Source: Polaribacter sp. Z022 (GTDB lineage Bacteria; Bacteroidota; Bacteroidia; Flavobacteriales; Flavobacteriaceae). From it: DNA of 64,000 nucleotides. Where the stretch lies: NCBI RefSeq assembly GCF_023555495.1, contig NZ_JALCZO010000005.1, forward strand, positions 62,001 through 126,000, in the 5' to 3' direction. Under the pieces are notes generated by a model. The model worked only from the letters and a program-made list of their open reading frames with translations. It was not told the origin of the DNA and made no database searches. Below are positions 1-9,700 of the stretch, piece by piece; positions within the stretch are counted from its first letter, which is position 1; each line of letters starts with the position of its first letter. A program made the position numbers and the translations under genes.

Positions 1-1
1 T

Positions 2-1321
2 CAGTTTATTTTATTAATGGGAGCAGCAGTTGCAGCTTTTGTTGGCTTTAGAAATAAAGTGTCTTACAAACAAATGATAGAAGAAGTTGCAGAAAATGTT
101 AAGTCTACAACTGGTGCAATTTTAATTTTACTAATGGTTGGTGCATTAGCAGGAACTTGGCTAATAAGTGGTATTATTCCTTCTATGATTTATTATGGAT
201 TACAAATATTAAATCCAACAATATTTTTAGCAGCTTCAGTAGTTATTTGTGCAATTATTTCGATTGCAACTGGTAGTTCTTGGACAACATCTGCTACAGT
301 TGGTATTGCATTAATTGGTATAGGAAATACTTTAGGTATTTCTGCAGGTATGACTGCTGGTGCAGTTTTATCTGGAGCTTATTTTGGTGATAAAATGTCA
401 CCTCTTTCTGATACTACAAATTTAGCACCAACAATGGCAGGAGGAGAGTTGTTTGCGCATATAAAATACATGTCTATTACAACAGTGCCAACAATTTTGG
501 TTACTCTGTTAGTTTTTATAATTATTGGTTTTTCTATTGAAACAACAGGTTCTCCTGATATTTCAGATAAGTTGGCAGCAATAGATGCTGCTTTTAATAT
601 TTCTCCTTGGTTATTTATTGTACCAGCTTTTGTAATCTTTTTAATTGTTAAAAAAACAGAACCATTAATTGCTTTGTTGGCAGGAACATTATTAGCGGGT
701 ATAACTGCTGTTATTGCTCAACCAGATATTGTTATGAGTGTAGCAGGAGCAGATACTTTAACTGTAAATTCTGCATATAAAGGTGTTATGAATGCAATTA
801 CTGTAGATTCTGCAGTAGAAACTACAAGTGCAGAATTAAACGATTTGTTTTCTGCAGGAGGAATGAGTGGAATGTTAGGTACAATTTGGCTAATACTTTG
901 TGCAATGGTTTTTGGTGGAATTATGGATGCTATAGGAGCTTTGTCTAGAATTAGTAAAGCATTATTAAACTTAGCATCAACTGTGTTTGGTTTGTTTGCA
1001 AGTACTGTTGCAAGTTGTTTAGCTTTAAATATTACAGCTTCAGATCAATATTTAGCAATTGTGGTTCCTGGTAAAATGTTTAAAAAAGCATATGAAGAAA
1101 AAGGATTAGCACCAGAAAATTTAAGTAGAACTTTAGAAGATTCTGGTACAGTAACTTCTGTTTTAATTCCTTGGAATACTTGTGGAGCTTATCAATCTGG
1201 AGTTTTAGGGGTAGGAGTAAGTGAGTATTTCTTTTATGCTATTTTTAACTGGTTAAGCCCTTTTACAACATTACTTTTTGCTGCATTTAATATTAAAATT
1301 AAACAATTAGCTAAAAAATAA
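2..1321 (+). CDS. nhaC: Na+/H+ antiporter, NhaC family (5' end outside window)
   Basis: This is an inner-membrane antiporter that exchanges cytoplasmic Na+ for external protons. The frame is open from base 2, so the N-terminus lies outside the window; about 440 residues are visible of the roughly 480-500 usual for the family. The sequence is almost entirely hydrophobic helices. It contains the NhaC-type stretch GDKMSPLSDTTNLAP (codons around base 390) and a late VLIPWNTCGAYQSGVLGV-like segment near base 1165, both typical of NhaC/ArsB-like carriers. The stop codon overlaps the next gene's ATG by one base (TAATG), so the two are probably translationally coupled. An amino acid/Na+ antiporter of the same superfamily is possible, but the motifs favour NhaC. 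Confidence 0.88.
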   Translation, partial: QFILLMGAAVAAFVGFRNKVSYKQMIEEVAENVKSTTGAILILLMVGALAGTWLISGIIPSMIYYGLQILNPTIFLAASVVICAIISIATGSSWTTSATVGIALIGIGNTLGISAGMTAGAVLSGAYFGDKMSPLSDTTNLAPTMAGGELFAHIKYMSITTVPTILVTLLVFIIIGFSIETTGSPDISDKLAAIDAAFNISPWLFIVPAFVIFLIVKKTEPLIALLAGTLLAGITAVIAQPDIVMSVAGADTLTVNSAYKGVMNAITVDSAVETTSAELNDLFSAGGMSGMLGTIWLILCAMVFGGIMDAIGALSRISKALLNLASTVFGLFASTVASCLALNITASDQYLAIVVPGKMFKKAYEEKGLAPENLSRTLEDSGTVTSVLIPWNTCGAYQSGVLGVGVSEYFFYAIFNWLSPFTTLLFAAFNIKIKQLAKK

Positions 1322-1779
1322 TGATTGTAAAGGCGCATATTTCTGATGCTAAAAAATTAACAGAAATTGCATTAAAATCCAAAGCTTTTTGGGGGTATTC
1401 TAATACTCAAATAGAAAGTTGGAGAGATGATTTAACCATTACTCAAAAAATGTTTGATGAATGGACTATTTATAAATATCTTATTAATAAGGATATTGTA
1501 GGGTTTTACATTCTTAACAGAGTAAATATTAGAACAAGTATTTTAGAATTTTTGTTTATATCTCCTAAATTTATAAAACAAGGTTTAGGAAAAAAGTTAT
1601 TACTCCATGCAATAGAAAAATGTAAAAAAGAAAGTTGTGTAATTATAAACGTGCTTTCAGACCCAAATGCAGAAGCATTTTATGCAAAACATGGTTTTAA
1701 AATTATAGCACAAATAGAGAGTAGTGTTCCTGGACGTTTTTTACCAGAAATGGAATTTGAAATAGAAGAAAATATCTAG
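1321..1779 (+). CDS. GNAT family N-acetyltransferase
   Basis: This 152-residue cytoplasmic protein is a probable acetyl-CoA dependent N-acetyltransferase of unknown substrate. Motif A for acetyl-CoA pyrophosphate binding is seen as QGLGKK (residues 87-92), preceded by the beta-strand LEFLFISPKF. The C-terminal SDPNAEAFYAKHGF (113-126) matches the family's motif B region with the usual N..A..FY...GF pattern. The start overlaps the nhaC stop by one base, so it is likely expressed from the nhaC transcript; nothing in the sequence links its function to Na+ transport. It ends one base before a convergent small gene. Confidence 0.85.
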   Translation: MIVKAHISDAKKLTEIALKSKAFWGYSNTQIESWRDDLTITQKMFDEWTIYKYLINKDIVGFYILNRVNIRTSILEFLFISPKFIKQGLGKKLLLHAIEKCKKESCVIINVLSDPNAEAFYAKHGFKIIAQIESSVPGRFLPEMEFEIEENI

Positions 1780-1780
1780 T

Positions 1781-2017
1781 TTATTTCTTTTTAGAAAGGT
1801 TTAAAACACCAGATATGATTAACAAAATCCAAGGTGTACCATGTAATAAAACATCAAACCAATCTTGCCCTTTCATTGCATGTTCTCCAGAAAAAGCATT
1901 TCCACCTAAAATCCATTTAATTTTTCCCCAAATATGAGGTTCTCTAAAAGGAGATAAACCTAATGTTAAACTTGCAATTAAAAAGAGTTTCCAATTTTTT
2001 TTAAGTCTTTCTTTCAT
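1781..2017 (-). CDS. small membrane protein, function unknown
   Basis: I do not recognise a named family for this 78-residue protein. It has a basic N-terminus (MKERLKKNWK), a first hydrophobic segment at about residues 11-23, a central polar part containing WGKIKWILGGNAFSG, and a second membrane segment near residues 62-75 ending in KKK. It lies 23 bases downstream of the porin gene on the same strand and is probably in its operon. It ends one base from the convergent acetyltransferase. The codon use, the ATG start and the two plausible membrane helices suggest a real gene rather than noise. Confidence 0.6.
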   Translation of the reverse strand: MKERLKKNWKLFLIASLTLGLSPFREPHIWGKIKWILGGNAFSGEHAMKGQDWFDVLLHGTPWILLIISGVLNLSKKK

Positions 2018-2040
2018 TTTTAAGGGATTTATGAATTAAA

Positions 2041-4011
2041 TTATATAAACCAGTTCCAAACCAAACCAAAACGTATTGTAAAATCTCTATAAGGATAATT
2101 TGGAGCAGAGAAATAATTTTTCTCAGTAAAACTAGAAGTTACATTTTCAATTTTAAAAAACAAACGAGTTCTTCTTACTTGTGCATTAAAGAAAACATCT
2201 ACAGTAGGAAAACCAATTTCTTCTGTATCTTGTAAAGTAAATTCTGCTAATAACGGATTATAAGCATTCATTTTATACTTTGTAAAATATTTAAAGGTAG
2301 CTCCAATATTTACCAACATTGGTTTTCCTTTAAACCAATAATCAGTATAATATAAGGTATTTCTTGTAACAAACTCTGGTACTCTAAAAACAGAACTACC
2401 ACTACTAACATTTTGATACATTACAGTATTGTCTAAAGCTAGTTTCCAATATTTAAATTCTTTATTTGCTTTCACTTTTAAATAAGCAATTTGATCTGCA
2501 AATTGTTGTGGTGTGTTATTCTGATCAAAATAAGTATAGTTGTCTATGTTTGTAAAATTTAAATCAGCATTTAACCATTTAGAGGTTAAAGAAAATCCTA
2601 AGTTTCTAGTATTAACAGAGCTAAAATTATTTTGCCAATTATAATCATCATATTTACTTTGATGTAGTATTGTGTTAAAGTTTGGAGATTTAGAACTTAG
2701 CAACAAACTTCCTTTTACCATAAAAAGACTGTCTTTTTTATACAAAGCATCTCCTTGAATAAAATTACCAGATAATCTACCACTTCCAGGACTAATGTTT
2801 CCAGAAGCATTTAATTGAAAATTCTTAATTTTTGCATTCCAATCTGCTCCAAATGATATAGCATTTCCCTTTAATTTGGTTTTAGATATGTTACTATTAG
2901 AATTTAAAATAGAATCATATCCATAAGAATAACTAGTAATGTTAATTTTTGGTTTAAACTTTCCTAGTACGTATTTAGAATTGAATTCTAAATTAAATTC
3001 GTTGTTTGTTATTATGCTTTCTGCTTTTGTATTGCTTGCATCAGAAGAGTTTTCAGAACCAAAAATACTTGTTGTAGAAGTAGTTTGAATAAAATCGTAA
3101 TTCTTGGTTTCATGTGTAAAAACATGTCCAATTTTTAAATTACTAAAATCTTTATTGTTAACAGTGTCTTTGCTAGAAAGCAACTTAAAACTATGGTCAA
3201 AATAAAGACGATTACTGTCAAATTGGTTTTCTGCATTTAGTAGGTTAACATCTAATCTAGCTCTTGTAGAGTAGTTATCATCATTACTTGTAAACTTATC
3301 AATTTCAGTTTGTGGTAAACCACCACTTTCTTCGTTAAAAAAATCTTGAGATGTTATATGACCCCTAATTTCATATTGGTTTTCTTTGGTTGTATAATGA
3401 AAAGCTCCTCTAAAATTTCCATGACTAGCCAAAGATCTTCTATAAGCACCTAAAGAACGAATACCTTTATAAGAAAGAGAAACATTTAATCTTCTAGAAA
3501 AATTTACCGTAAATAAGGCATCTAAAACTTGCCCTTGTTGTAAACCTGTTCTGTAAGTAATTTCAGTAGTTGGTGTAGGTACTTCGTAATATTTTATTTC
3601 ATCAATATCTAAATAACTAAACTGTTTAGCAGTAAAACCAATATCTGGAAACAACTTTAAATTGCTAAAATCATATCCTAAACTTGTAAAAGTTTGTCCT
3701 TGGTTATGAAAACCTAATAATTCAAAATTATCTGTTCTTAAATAATTAAATTTATAATCTTTTTTAATCGTTAAAGTTGTGTCTATATAAGATGTATCTC
3801 TTTTATGAGAAAAAATTTTGTAATCTGTATACTTTGTTTTTCCAGAAAGTGTAACAGTTATTTCGCCAGAACTTTTAATAGAATCATTTAGATTTCTATT
3901 TGTATAATTACTGTTTCCAGTTTGTCCACCAGGTTTTATTGTAAATTGAGAAAACACAGTGTTTCCACATAAAAAAACAAGAATTGATAGTAAAAAAAAC
4001 GATTTATTCAT
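2041..4011 (-). CDS. putative outer-membrane porin (Porin_10-like)
   Basis: This is a 656-residue outer-membrane beta-barrel. It starts with a Sec signal peptide (MNKSFFLLSILVFLCGN..., likely cleaved near residue 20 before QFTIKPGG) and continues with many alternating, aromatic-rich strands ending in the aromatic-rich terminus FGLVWNWFI, typical of outer-membrane barrels. The overall look fits the Bacteroidota 'putative porin' family (Pfam Porin_10). I chose the ATG at 4011 because a TTG at 4032 further upstream would lie inside a perfect -7 promoter element (4030-4037), and because the signal peptide begins at 4011. It is divergent from rnhB and probably co-transcribed with the small membrane protein downstream. 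The solute is unknown. Confidence 0.75.
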   Translation of the reverse strand: MNKSFFLLSILVFLCGNTVFSQFTIKPGGQTGNSNYTNRNLNDSIKSSGEITVTLSGKTKYTDYKIFSHKRDTSYIDTTLTIKKDYKFNYLRTDNFELLGFHNQGQTFTSLGYDFSNLKLFPDIGFTAKQFSYLDIDEIKYYEVPTPTTEITYRTGLQQGQVLDALFTVNFSRRLNVSLSYKGIRSLGAYRRSLASHGNFRGAFHYTTKENQYEIRGHITSQDFFNEESGGLPQTEIDKFTSNDDNYSTRARLDVNLLNAENQFDSNRLYFDHSFKLLSSKDTVNNKDFSNLKIGHVFTHETKNYDFIQTTSTTSIFGSENSSDASNTKAESIITNNEFNLEFNSKYVLGKFKPKINITSYSYGYDSILNSNSNISKTKLKGNAISFGADWNAKIKNFQLNASGNISPGSGRLSGNFIQGDALYKKDSLFMVKGSLLLSSKSPNFNTILHQSKYDDYNWQNNFSSVNTRNLGFSLTSKWLNADLNFTNIDNYTYFDQNNTPQQFADQIAYLKVKANKEFKYWKLALDNTVMYQNVSSGSSVFRVPEFVTRNTLYYTDYWFKGKPMLVNIGATFKYFTKYKMNAYNPLLAEFTLQDTEEIGFPTVDVFFNAQVRRTRLFFKIENVTSSFTEKNYFSAPNYPYRDFTIRFGLVWNWFI

Positions 4012-4029
4012 AAATGATTTCTGCAATGG

Positions 4030-4037
4030 CAAATGTA
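4030..4037 (-). promoter_or_regulatory. -7 element of the porin gene
   Basis: TACATTTG on the minus strand matches the Bacteroidota -7 consensus TAnnTTTG exactly. It lies about 19 bases before the ATG at 4011, giving a very short leader, and rules out the upstream TTG start at 4032. Confidence 0.6.
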
Positions 4038-4094
4038 AAATAATTTAACGAAAATAATCGTTAATAATTATCACGAAAACTGTTAATTTGTAAA

Positions 4095-4694
4095 ATGTTA
4101 GCATCAAATTATAGTGGTTTTACTTTAGAAGCAGGAACAGATGAAGCTGGTAGAGGCTGTTTATCTGGTCCAGTTGTAGCTGCAGCAGTTATTTTACCAA
4201 AAGATTTTACACATCCATTGTTAAACGATTCTAAGCAATTATCAGAAAAAAGACGAGATGAATTGCGTCCTTTTATAGAAGAAAATGCCATTGCATTTGG
4301 TGTTTCATTTGTTTGGCAAGAAGAGGTAGATAAAATTAATGTTTTGCAAGCCTCTATTACTGGCATGCATCGTTCTATAGAAATGCTAAAAACCCAACCA
4401 GAATTTATAATTGTAGATGGAAATAAATTTAAAGATTACAAAGATATTCCACACAAAACAATTGTAAAAGGAGATGCAAAATACCTAAGTATTGCAGCAG
4501 CATCTGTGTTGGCAAAAACGTATAGAGATGAATATATGGCTAAAATTCATCAAGAATTTCCAATGTATAATTGGCAAAAAAACAAAGGATATCCAACCAA
4601 AGAACACAGAAATGCAATTCGTAAGTTTGGAGCAACACAATACCATAGAAAAACTTTTAAGTTATTGCCAGAACAAATAAAATTAGATTTGTAA
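4095..4694 (+). CDS. rnhB: ribonuclease HII
   Basis: This enzyme cuts the RNA strand of RNA-DNA hybrids and removes single ribonucleotides from DNA. At 199 residues it is normal length. The signature [20 protein letters not shown] begins at residue 15, with catalytic D16 and E17. The third acid is D108 in IIVDGNK and the fourth D145 in KTYRDEYM. The ATG at 4095 sits about 5 bases after a near-consensus -7 element (TTAATTTG), so the mRNA leader is almost absent. It is divergent from the porin, and an inverted-repeat element follows its stop. Confidence 0.95.
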   Translation: MLASNYSGFTLEAGTDEAGRGCLSGPVVAAAVILPKDFTHPLLNDSKQLSEKRRDELRPFIEENAIAFGVSFVWQEEVDKINVLQASITGMHRSIEMLKTQPEFIIVDGNKFKDYKDIPHKTIVKGDAKYLSIAAASVLAKTYRDEYMAKIHQEFPMYNWQKNKGYPTKEHRNAIRKFGATQYHRKTFKLLPEQIKLDL

Positions 4695-4704
4695 TTTTCT
4701 TTTT

Positions 4705-4785
4705 AGAAGCAATTTCCTGCTTTCCATTATATCTTTTTTTATGAAAAATAAAAAAAGGATGCCATTTCAATCAGGGCTAAACTTG
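4705..4785 (-). repeat. conserved hairpin element, copy A
   Basis: This intergenic element, read on the minus strand, shares two nearly identical arms with the sequence at 29060-29135: an upper arm beginning TTTAGCCCTGATTGAA and a lower arm ending AAAGCAGGAAATTGCTTC. The arms can pair with each other (CCTG with CAGG, AGC with GCT, CTTTTTTT with AAAAAAAG), leaving a variable tip. The 3' end points toward the rnhB stop codon. I believe similar elements are common between genes in Flavobacteriaceae, but that is from memory and not checked. Confidence 0.75.
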
Positions 4786-4830
4786 TTTATAAACTTTTAG
4801 AATTTTTAGCCAACTATTTAAAAAATCATC

Positions 4831-4838
4831 TATTTTTA
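4831..4838 (+). promoter_or_regulatory. probable -7 element of the YejK-like gene
   Basis: TATTTTTA matches seven of the eight positions of TAnnTTTG and lies 20 bases before the ATG at 4858, the usual distance in this window. Confidence 0.4.
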
Positions 4839-4857
4839 CGCCTCAAAATTCTAAGCA

Positions 4858-5910
4858 ATGATTAAAAAAACAAGAGCAGAAATCACAAAATGTATATTAC
4901 ATAAAGTCGCTAATAAATTTAATAGCGGAAGCAATGTTTTTTCTGAAGAATTAATTCGTTTCGATCAAGAAAGTTACGATTTAATGAAAAGTTTTTTACT
5001 AAAACCTTTTGGTTCTTTAACTCAAAGCTACAGATTTACACATCATGCAGATGTACGTTTAAACGAATTAAATAATTACGCTTCAGAAGTTTTTAAAGAA
5101 GAAAGTAGTTTTATAGAATACTCTAAAAATATTGTAAATCATTTATACGAACAATCTAACTCTGCACAAATAAAAACTGGAGATGTAATTGTTGTTTTTA
5201 TAGAAGGTATAGAATACAAAGACGTTTTAACAGAAGCAATTGGAGTTTTTAAAATAGAAAATAAAGTCGATTTTTTTCAAACATATTTAGACGATAATGA
5301 TAGTTGGGATGTTGTAGTTCAAAAAGGAATATCTACAAAAAGAATAGACAAAGGTTGCTTAATTTTAAATACATCAGATGCAGAAGGTACAGTTGTTATG
5401 TCTGTAGATAATAACAATTACGATGCACAATATTGGATTAAAAATTTCTTATCTGTAAAACTTGCAGACGATTATAATTCTCACACACAAAACTATTTAG
5501 AAATGTGTAAAGAGTTTTCAGAAGAAGTAATTAAGCCAGAGTTAGGAATGCACGAACAGGCAGATTTCTTAGCAAATACTGTAGATTATTTTAAAGAAAA
5601 TGAAGCTGTAGATTATGCCACTTTTAAAGACGAAGTTTTTGAAGAAGATAAACACAAAGAATTATTTGATGATTATAAAAAACACTTCGAAAATTTAAAC
5701 GATGTTTTAATAAGAAATAATTTTGATGTTTCTGGTGTTGTTTTAAAGAAAGAAAAAAACAAACTTAAAACAGAAATTAAGTTAGATACCAACATTAATA
5801 TTAAATTAGATGTAGATGCTCCAGAAGCTGCTTCAGAATATCTAGAAAGAGGTTATGATGAAGAAAAGAAGATGAAATATTACAAAGTGTATTTTAACGA
5901 AGAAAAGTAA
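4858..5910 (+). CDS. nucleoid-associated protein, NdpA/YejK (NA37) family
   Basis: This 350-residue cytoplasmic protein resembles the NA37 family of nucleoid-associated proteins (E. coli YejK/NdpA), which co-purify with the nucleoid and have no established catalytic role. The visible family features are the N-terminal IxxxILHKVANK segment, a LLKPF..L.....F.H..D...N segment near residues 45-75, and an acidic Lys/Glu-rich C-terminus. There are no membrane segments or signal peptide. It ends convergently against lipB, with a long palindromic element between the two stops. The assignment rests on overall similarity rather than on a sharp motif. Confidence 0.75.
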   Translation: MIKKTRAEITKCILHKVANKFNSGSNVFSEELIRFDQESYDLMKSFLLKPFGSLTQSYRFTHHADVRLNELNNYASEVFKEESSFIEYSKNIVNHLYEQSNSAQIKTGDVIVVFIEGIEYKDVLTEAIGVFKIENKVDFFQTYLDDNDSWDVVVQKGISTKRIDKGCLILNTSDAEGTVVMSVDNNNYDAQYWIKNFLSVKLADDYNSHTQNYLEMCKEFSEEVIKPELGMHEQADFLANTVDYFKENEAVDYATFKDEVFEEDKHKELFDDYKKHFENLNDVLIRNNFDVSGVVLKKEKNKLKTEIKLDTNINIKLDVDAPEAASEYLERGYDEEKKMKYYKVYFNEEK

Positions 5911-5916
5911 TTATTT

Positions 5917-5986
5917 GTCATTACGAACCATAGTGAAGTAATCTGTTTGTTAAATTTTACAGATTGCTTCGTAAACTCGCAATGAC
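5917..5986. repeat. palindromic GTCATTrCGA-type repeat between convergent genes
   Basis: This is a 70-base imperfect palindrome. The left arm GTCATTACGA...GAAGTAATCTGT pairs with the right arm ACAGATTGCTTC...TCGCAATGAC, with a short AT-rich centre. It fills the whole gap between the convergent YejK-like gene and lipB, so it could act as a bidirectional terminator. The GTCATTGCGA core resembles dispersed palindromes I know from Bacteroidota genomes (from memory). No transposase is associated with it. Confidence 0.75.
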
Positions 5987-5990
5987 TTTT

Positions 5991-6695
5991 TTAAGAAACT
6001 ACAAACGCTTCAACTTCAAAAAGCGTTTTAAAATGCTTTAATATTTTACCTTTTACTTCTTCCAAATCTACTTTTCGGTTCAATTCAGCTTCCATAGAAG
6101 TTACTGCTTTTCCTTTAATTCCACATGGAATAATATTGTCAAAGTAACCTAGATTTACATTTGCATTTAATGCAAAACCATGCATGGTTACCCAACGTGA
6201 AGAGCGTATACCCATTGCACAAATTTTACGAGCAAAAGGTGTTCCTACATCTAACCAAACACCAGTTTCACCTTCACTTCTAGTTCCTTTTATACCATAT
6301 TCTGCAATTGTTAAAATAATAGCTTCTTCTAAAAAACGTAAGTATTTATGAATATCTGTAAAAAAGTTTTCTAAATCTAAAATAGGGTAACCCACAATTT
6401 GCCCTGGACCATGATACGTAATATCACCACCTCTATTAATTTTATAAAAAGTAGCACCTTTTTCTGCTAACTGCTTTTCATTTAATAATAAATTACTAAA
6501 ATCACCACTTTTTCCAAGCGTATAAACATGGGGATGTTCTACAAATAAAAAGTGATTTTTAGTTGTTTTTTGATTGTTGTTTCTTCGGTTATCAATCTTA
6601 ACGTCTACAATTTCTTGTAGTAATTCTGTTTGATAATCCCAAGTTTCTTTATAATCTTTTACAGATAAGTCTTTTAATAGTATGTTTCTATTCAT
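5991..6695 (-). CDS. lipB: lipoyl(octanoyl) transferase
   Basis: LipB transfers octanoate from acyl carrier protein to lipoyl domains, the first step of lipoate cofactor assembly for pyruvate dehydrogenase and related complexes. The 234-residue protein shows the family signature [12 protein letters not shown] (88-99), the active-site lysine in KICAMG (K157) and the active-site cysteine in the IIPCGI motif (C191). The C-terminus is slightly longer than in E. coli. A perfect -7 element at 6707-6714 places transcription start only a few bases before the ATG. Confidence 0.95.
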   Translation of the reverse strand: MNRNILLKDLSVKDYKETWDYQTELLQEIVDVKIDNRRNNNQKTTKNHFLFVEHPHVYTLGKSGDFSNLLLNEKQLAEKGATFYKINRGGDITYHGPGQIVGYPILDLENFFTDIHKYLRFLEEAIILTIAEYGIKGTRSEGETGVWLDVGTPFARKICAMGIRSSRWVTMHGFALNANVNLGYFDNIIPCGIKGKAVTSMEAELNRKVDLEEVKGKILKHFKTLFEVEAFVVS

Positions 6696-6706
6696 AATTT
6701 CGACTA

Positions 6707-6714
6707 CAAAGATA
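6707..6714 (-). promoter_or_regulatory. -7 element of lipB
   Basis: TATCTTTG on the minus strand is an exact TAnnTTTG match 12 bases before the lipB ATG, implying a leader of only a few nucleotides. Confidence 0.6.
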
Positions 6715-6724
6715 ATTATTTCAT

Positions 6725-6732
6725 TATATTTG
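6725..6732 (+). promoter_or_regulatory. -7 element of the protease gene
   Basis: TATATTTG is an exact TAnnTTTG match 23 bases before the ATG at 6755. It lies back to back with the lipB promoter, so the two genes share a compact divergent promoter region. Confidence 0.55.
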
Positions 6733-6754
6733 GAAGATTCAAAAATGTATAATT

Positions 6755-9700
6755 ATGAAAACTAAATTACCCCTAATACTCATTTTTATAGCTGTTTTTT
6801 TCTTTGTAGAGAGAGTCAGTGCTCAAGACTTTTTAATGAAGTTAGATAAGAGTACTGTTGCATTTCAAGAAAATGAAATTCATAAAAAGAAAAATTTCCC
6901 TAAACAATATCAACTTGTTTCTGTAGATGAAAAGAAATTGAGTTCTTTTGTAAATTCTAAAGCTAAAACAGAAAAAAGAACTATTAAACTTCCAAATACT
7001 AAAGGAGGTTTTTCTAACTTTATAATAAAAGAAACTTCAAATTTTGATGCTACTTTATCAGAAAAGTATCCATCAATAAAATCTTTTTCAGCACAAGGAA
7101 TAGATGATCCTTCAGCAGTTGCAAAAATAAGTATTGGTTTAGATGGTTTTCATGCAGTAGTTTATTCTGGGGTAGAAGAAACCTTGTATATAGATCCATA
7201 TACCAAAAACAATAAATCGTTAATTGTTTATAAAAGAAAGAATTTAGATGTTAATAAAGACGATTTTACTTGTCAAGTAGAAGAATTGTCTAAAATGGGT
7301 GTGTCTCAAAATAATTTAATGAGAAATGCTAATGATGGTGTACTTAGAGTATTTAGGTTAGCATTGGTTTGTAGTGGAGAGTATGCTCAGTTTCATTTAA
7401 CAAATCAAGGAGTGTCTACACTGGCTACAGATGCTGTAAAAAAAGCAGCAGTTTTGTCTGCAATGAATACAACCATGACAAGAGTAAATGGTATTTTTGA
7501 AAGAGATTTATCAGTAAAAATGGTAATTGTAGGTAATAATGACAAGGTTGTGTTTTTAGATGCAGCTACAGATAATATTACAGATGGAGATCCAGATGCT
7601 ATGATAGATGAAGTACAATCTATCTGTGATACTCAAATTGGAGATGCTAATTATGATATTGGGCACGTTTTTAGTATTGGTGGAGATGGTTTAGCAGGTG
7701 GAGGTGTTGTGTGTCTCACTGGTCAAAAAGCTAGAGGAGTAACAGGAAGAAGTCAACCAATTGGAGATGCATATGATATTGATTTTGTGGTTCATGAATT
7801 GGGACATCAATTTGGAGCAAACCATACTCAGAATAATTCTTGTAACAGAAATAATGCAACTGCTGTAGAACCAGGAAGTGCTTCTACAATTATGGGGTAT
7901 GCAGGTATTTGTTCTCCTAATGTACAAGGTCAAAGTGATGATTATTTTCATGCAATAAGTATAGCAGAAATGTGGAATACTATTCAGTCTTCTGCTAGTT
8001 GTGCAACTTTAGTAAATACAAATAATAATGCACCAACTGCAAATGCAGGTGCTAATTATAGCATACCAAAATCTACACCATTTGTGTTAAAAGGAGTAGC
8101 AACAGATGCAGATGGAATGTCTAGTTTAACGTATAATTGGGAGCAAACAGATAATGAAATAGCAACAATGTCTCCAATATCTACAAATTCTGGAGGACCA
8201 ATGTTTAGATCTTTACCATCAAAAACAACTCCTAATAGATATATGCCAGATTTAACAACAGTTTTATCTGGAAGTACTTCTACAACTTGGGAGGTTTTAC
8301 CTTCTGTTGCAAGAGATCTTAATTTTGCTTTTACTGTTAGAGATAACCATTCAGGAGGAGGAAGTACTGCAAGAGATAATATGAAAGTAACTGTAGTAGA
8401 TGCTGTTCCTTTTACTGTTTCTACACCTAGTACTAGTGTTTCTTGGGATGTAGGTTCAACACAAACAATTTCTTGGAGTAAAGGAACTTCAGATATAGCC
8501 CCAATAGGATGTCAATTAGTTAATATTAAGTTATCTACAGATGGAGGTTTGACTTTTCCTATTACAATTAAAGCTAATACACCAAATGACGGATCTGAAA
8601 ATATAGTTGTACCTAACAATGTATCTTCTTCAGCTAGAATTATGGTTGAAGCGGCAGACAATATATTTTATAATGTAAATTCAACAAATTTCACCATCAA
8701 TTCTACAGTTCCAACTTTTGTTATTTCTAATACAAGTGGTACACAATCTGCTTGTAATACAGGAAATGAAACTGCTAGTTATGTGTTAGATTTAGACTTT
8801 GTAAATTCTTTTTCTGAAGATGTTACTTTTACTACTTCTGGGCAACCATCTGGTTCAACAGTTACTTTTAATCCAACTACTATTAATGCAGATGGTACAG
8901 TAACAATGCAAGTATCTAATTTAAATGGAGCAACTGCACAAGCATATACTATTAGTGTAAACGGAAATTCAACAAGTGTTAATCAGAGTATAGATGTTCA
9001 GCTAAATGTTACAAATTCTAGTTTTAATATTCTAAATTTAACCTCACCTGCTAATAATTTAACGGGAGTAAAAATTAATACAGAATTAAAATGGAATTCA
9101 GATATTAATGCTTCTAGTTACGATGTTCAAGTTTCTAAAAACGCAGCATTTACATCGTTAATTTCAAATTCAAATGTAACTACAAACTATTTTTCTTTAA
9201 CAAGTTTAGAAGGGAACACTACTTATTACTGGAGAGTAAAACCAAAAAATAGTTGTGGAGAAGGAAGTTTTACAAGCCCTTTTAATTTTACAACCTTAAC
9301 TCCATCTTATTGTGCTTCAACTTTTACAGACGAGATAGGAGGTACAGAACATATTACTAATGTAACGTTTAACACAATTAACAATACATCTGGTAATGAT
9401 TTGGTAGATGGTTACCAAGATTTTACATCAGAAGAAACTAACGTTAAAAGAGGAGATACATATCAAATAAGTGTAACTTTAGATACAGGAGGGTACCAAG
9501 ATCATGTATTTGTTTTTATAGATTGGAACCAAGATTTTGAATTTGATAAAGACACAGAAAGATATGATTTAGGCACTTTGTTAGATGATGTTGGTACTAA
9601 AAGTTTTTCTATAACAGTACCTAATGATGCCGCATTTGGTAGTACAACTATGAGAGTAGTTATTGAATATGATGACCCAACTGATGGTTATGGAGATGGA

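Noticed and set aside
5917..5986. Insertion sequence remnant
   Set aside because: There is no transposase fragment, target duplication or open frame; only a palindrome.
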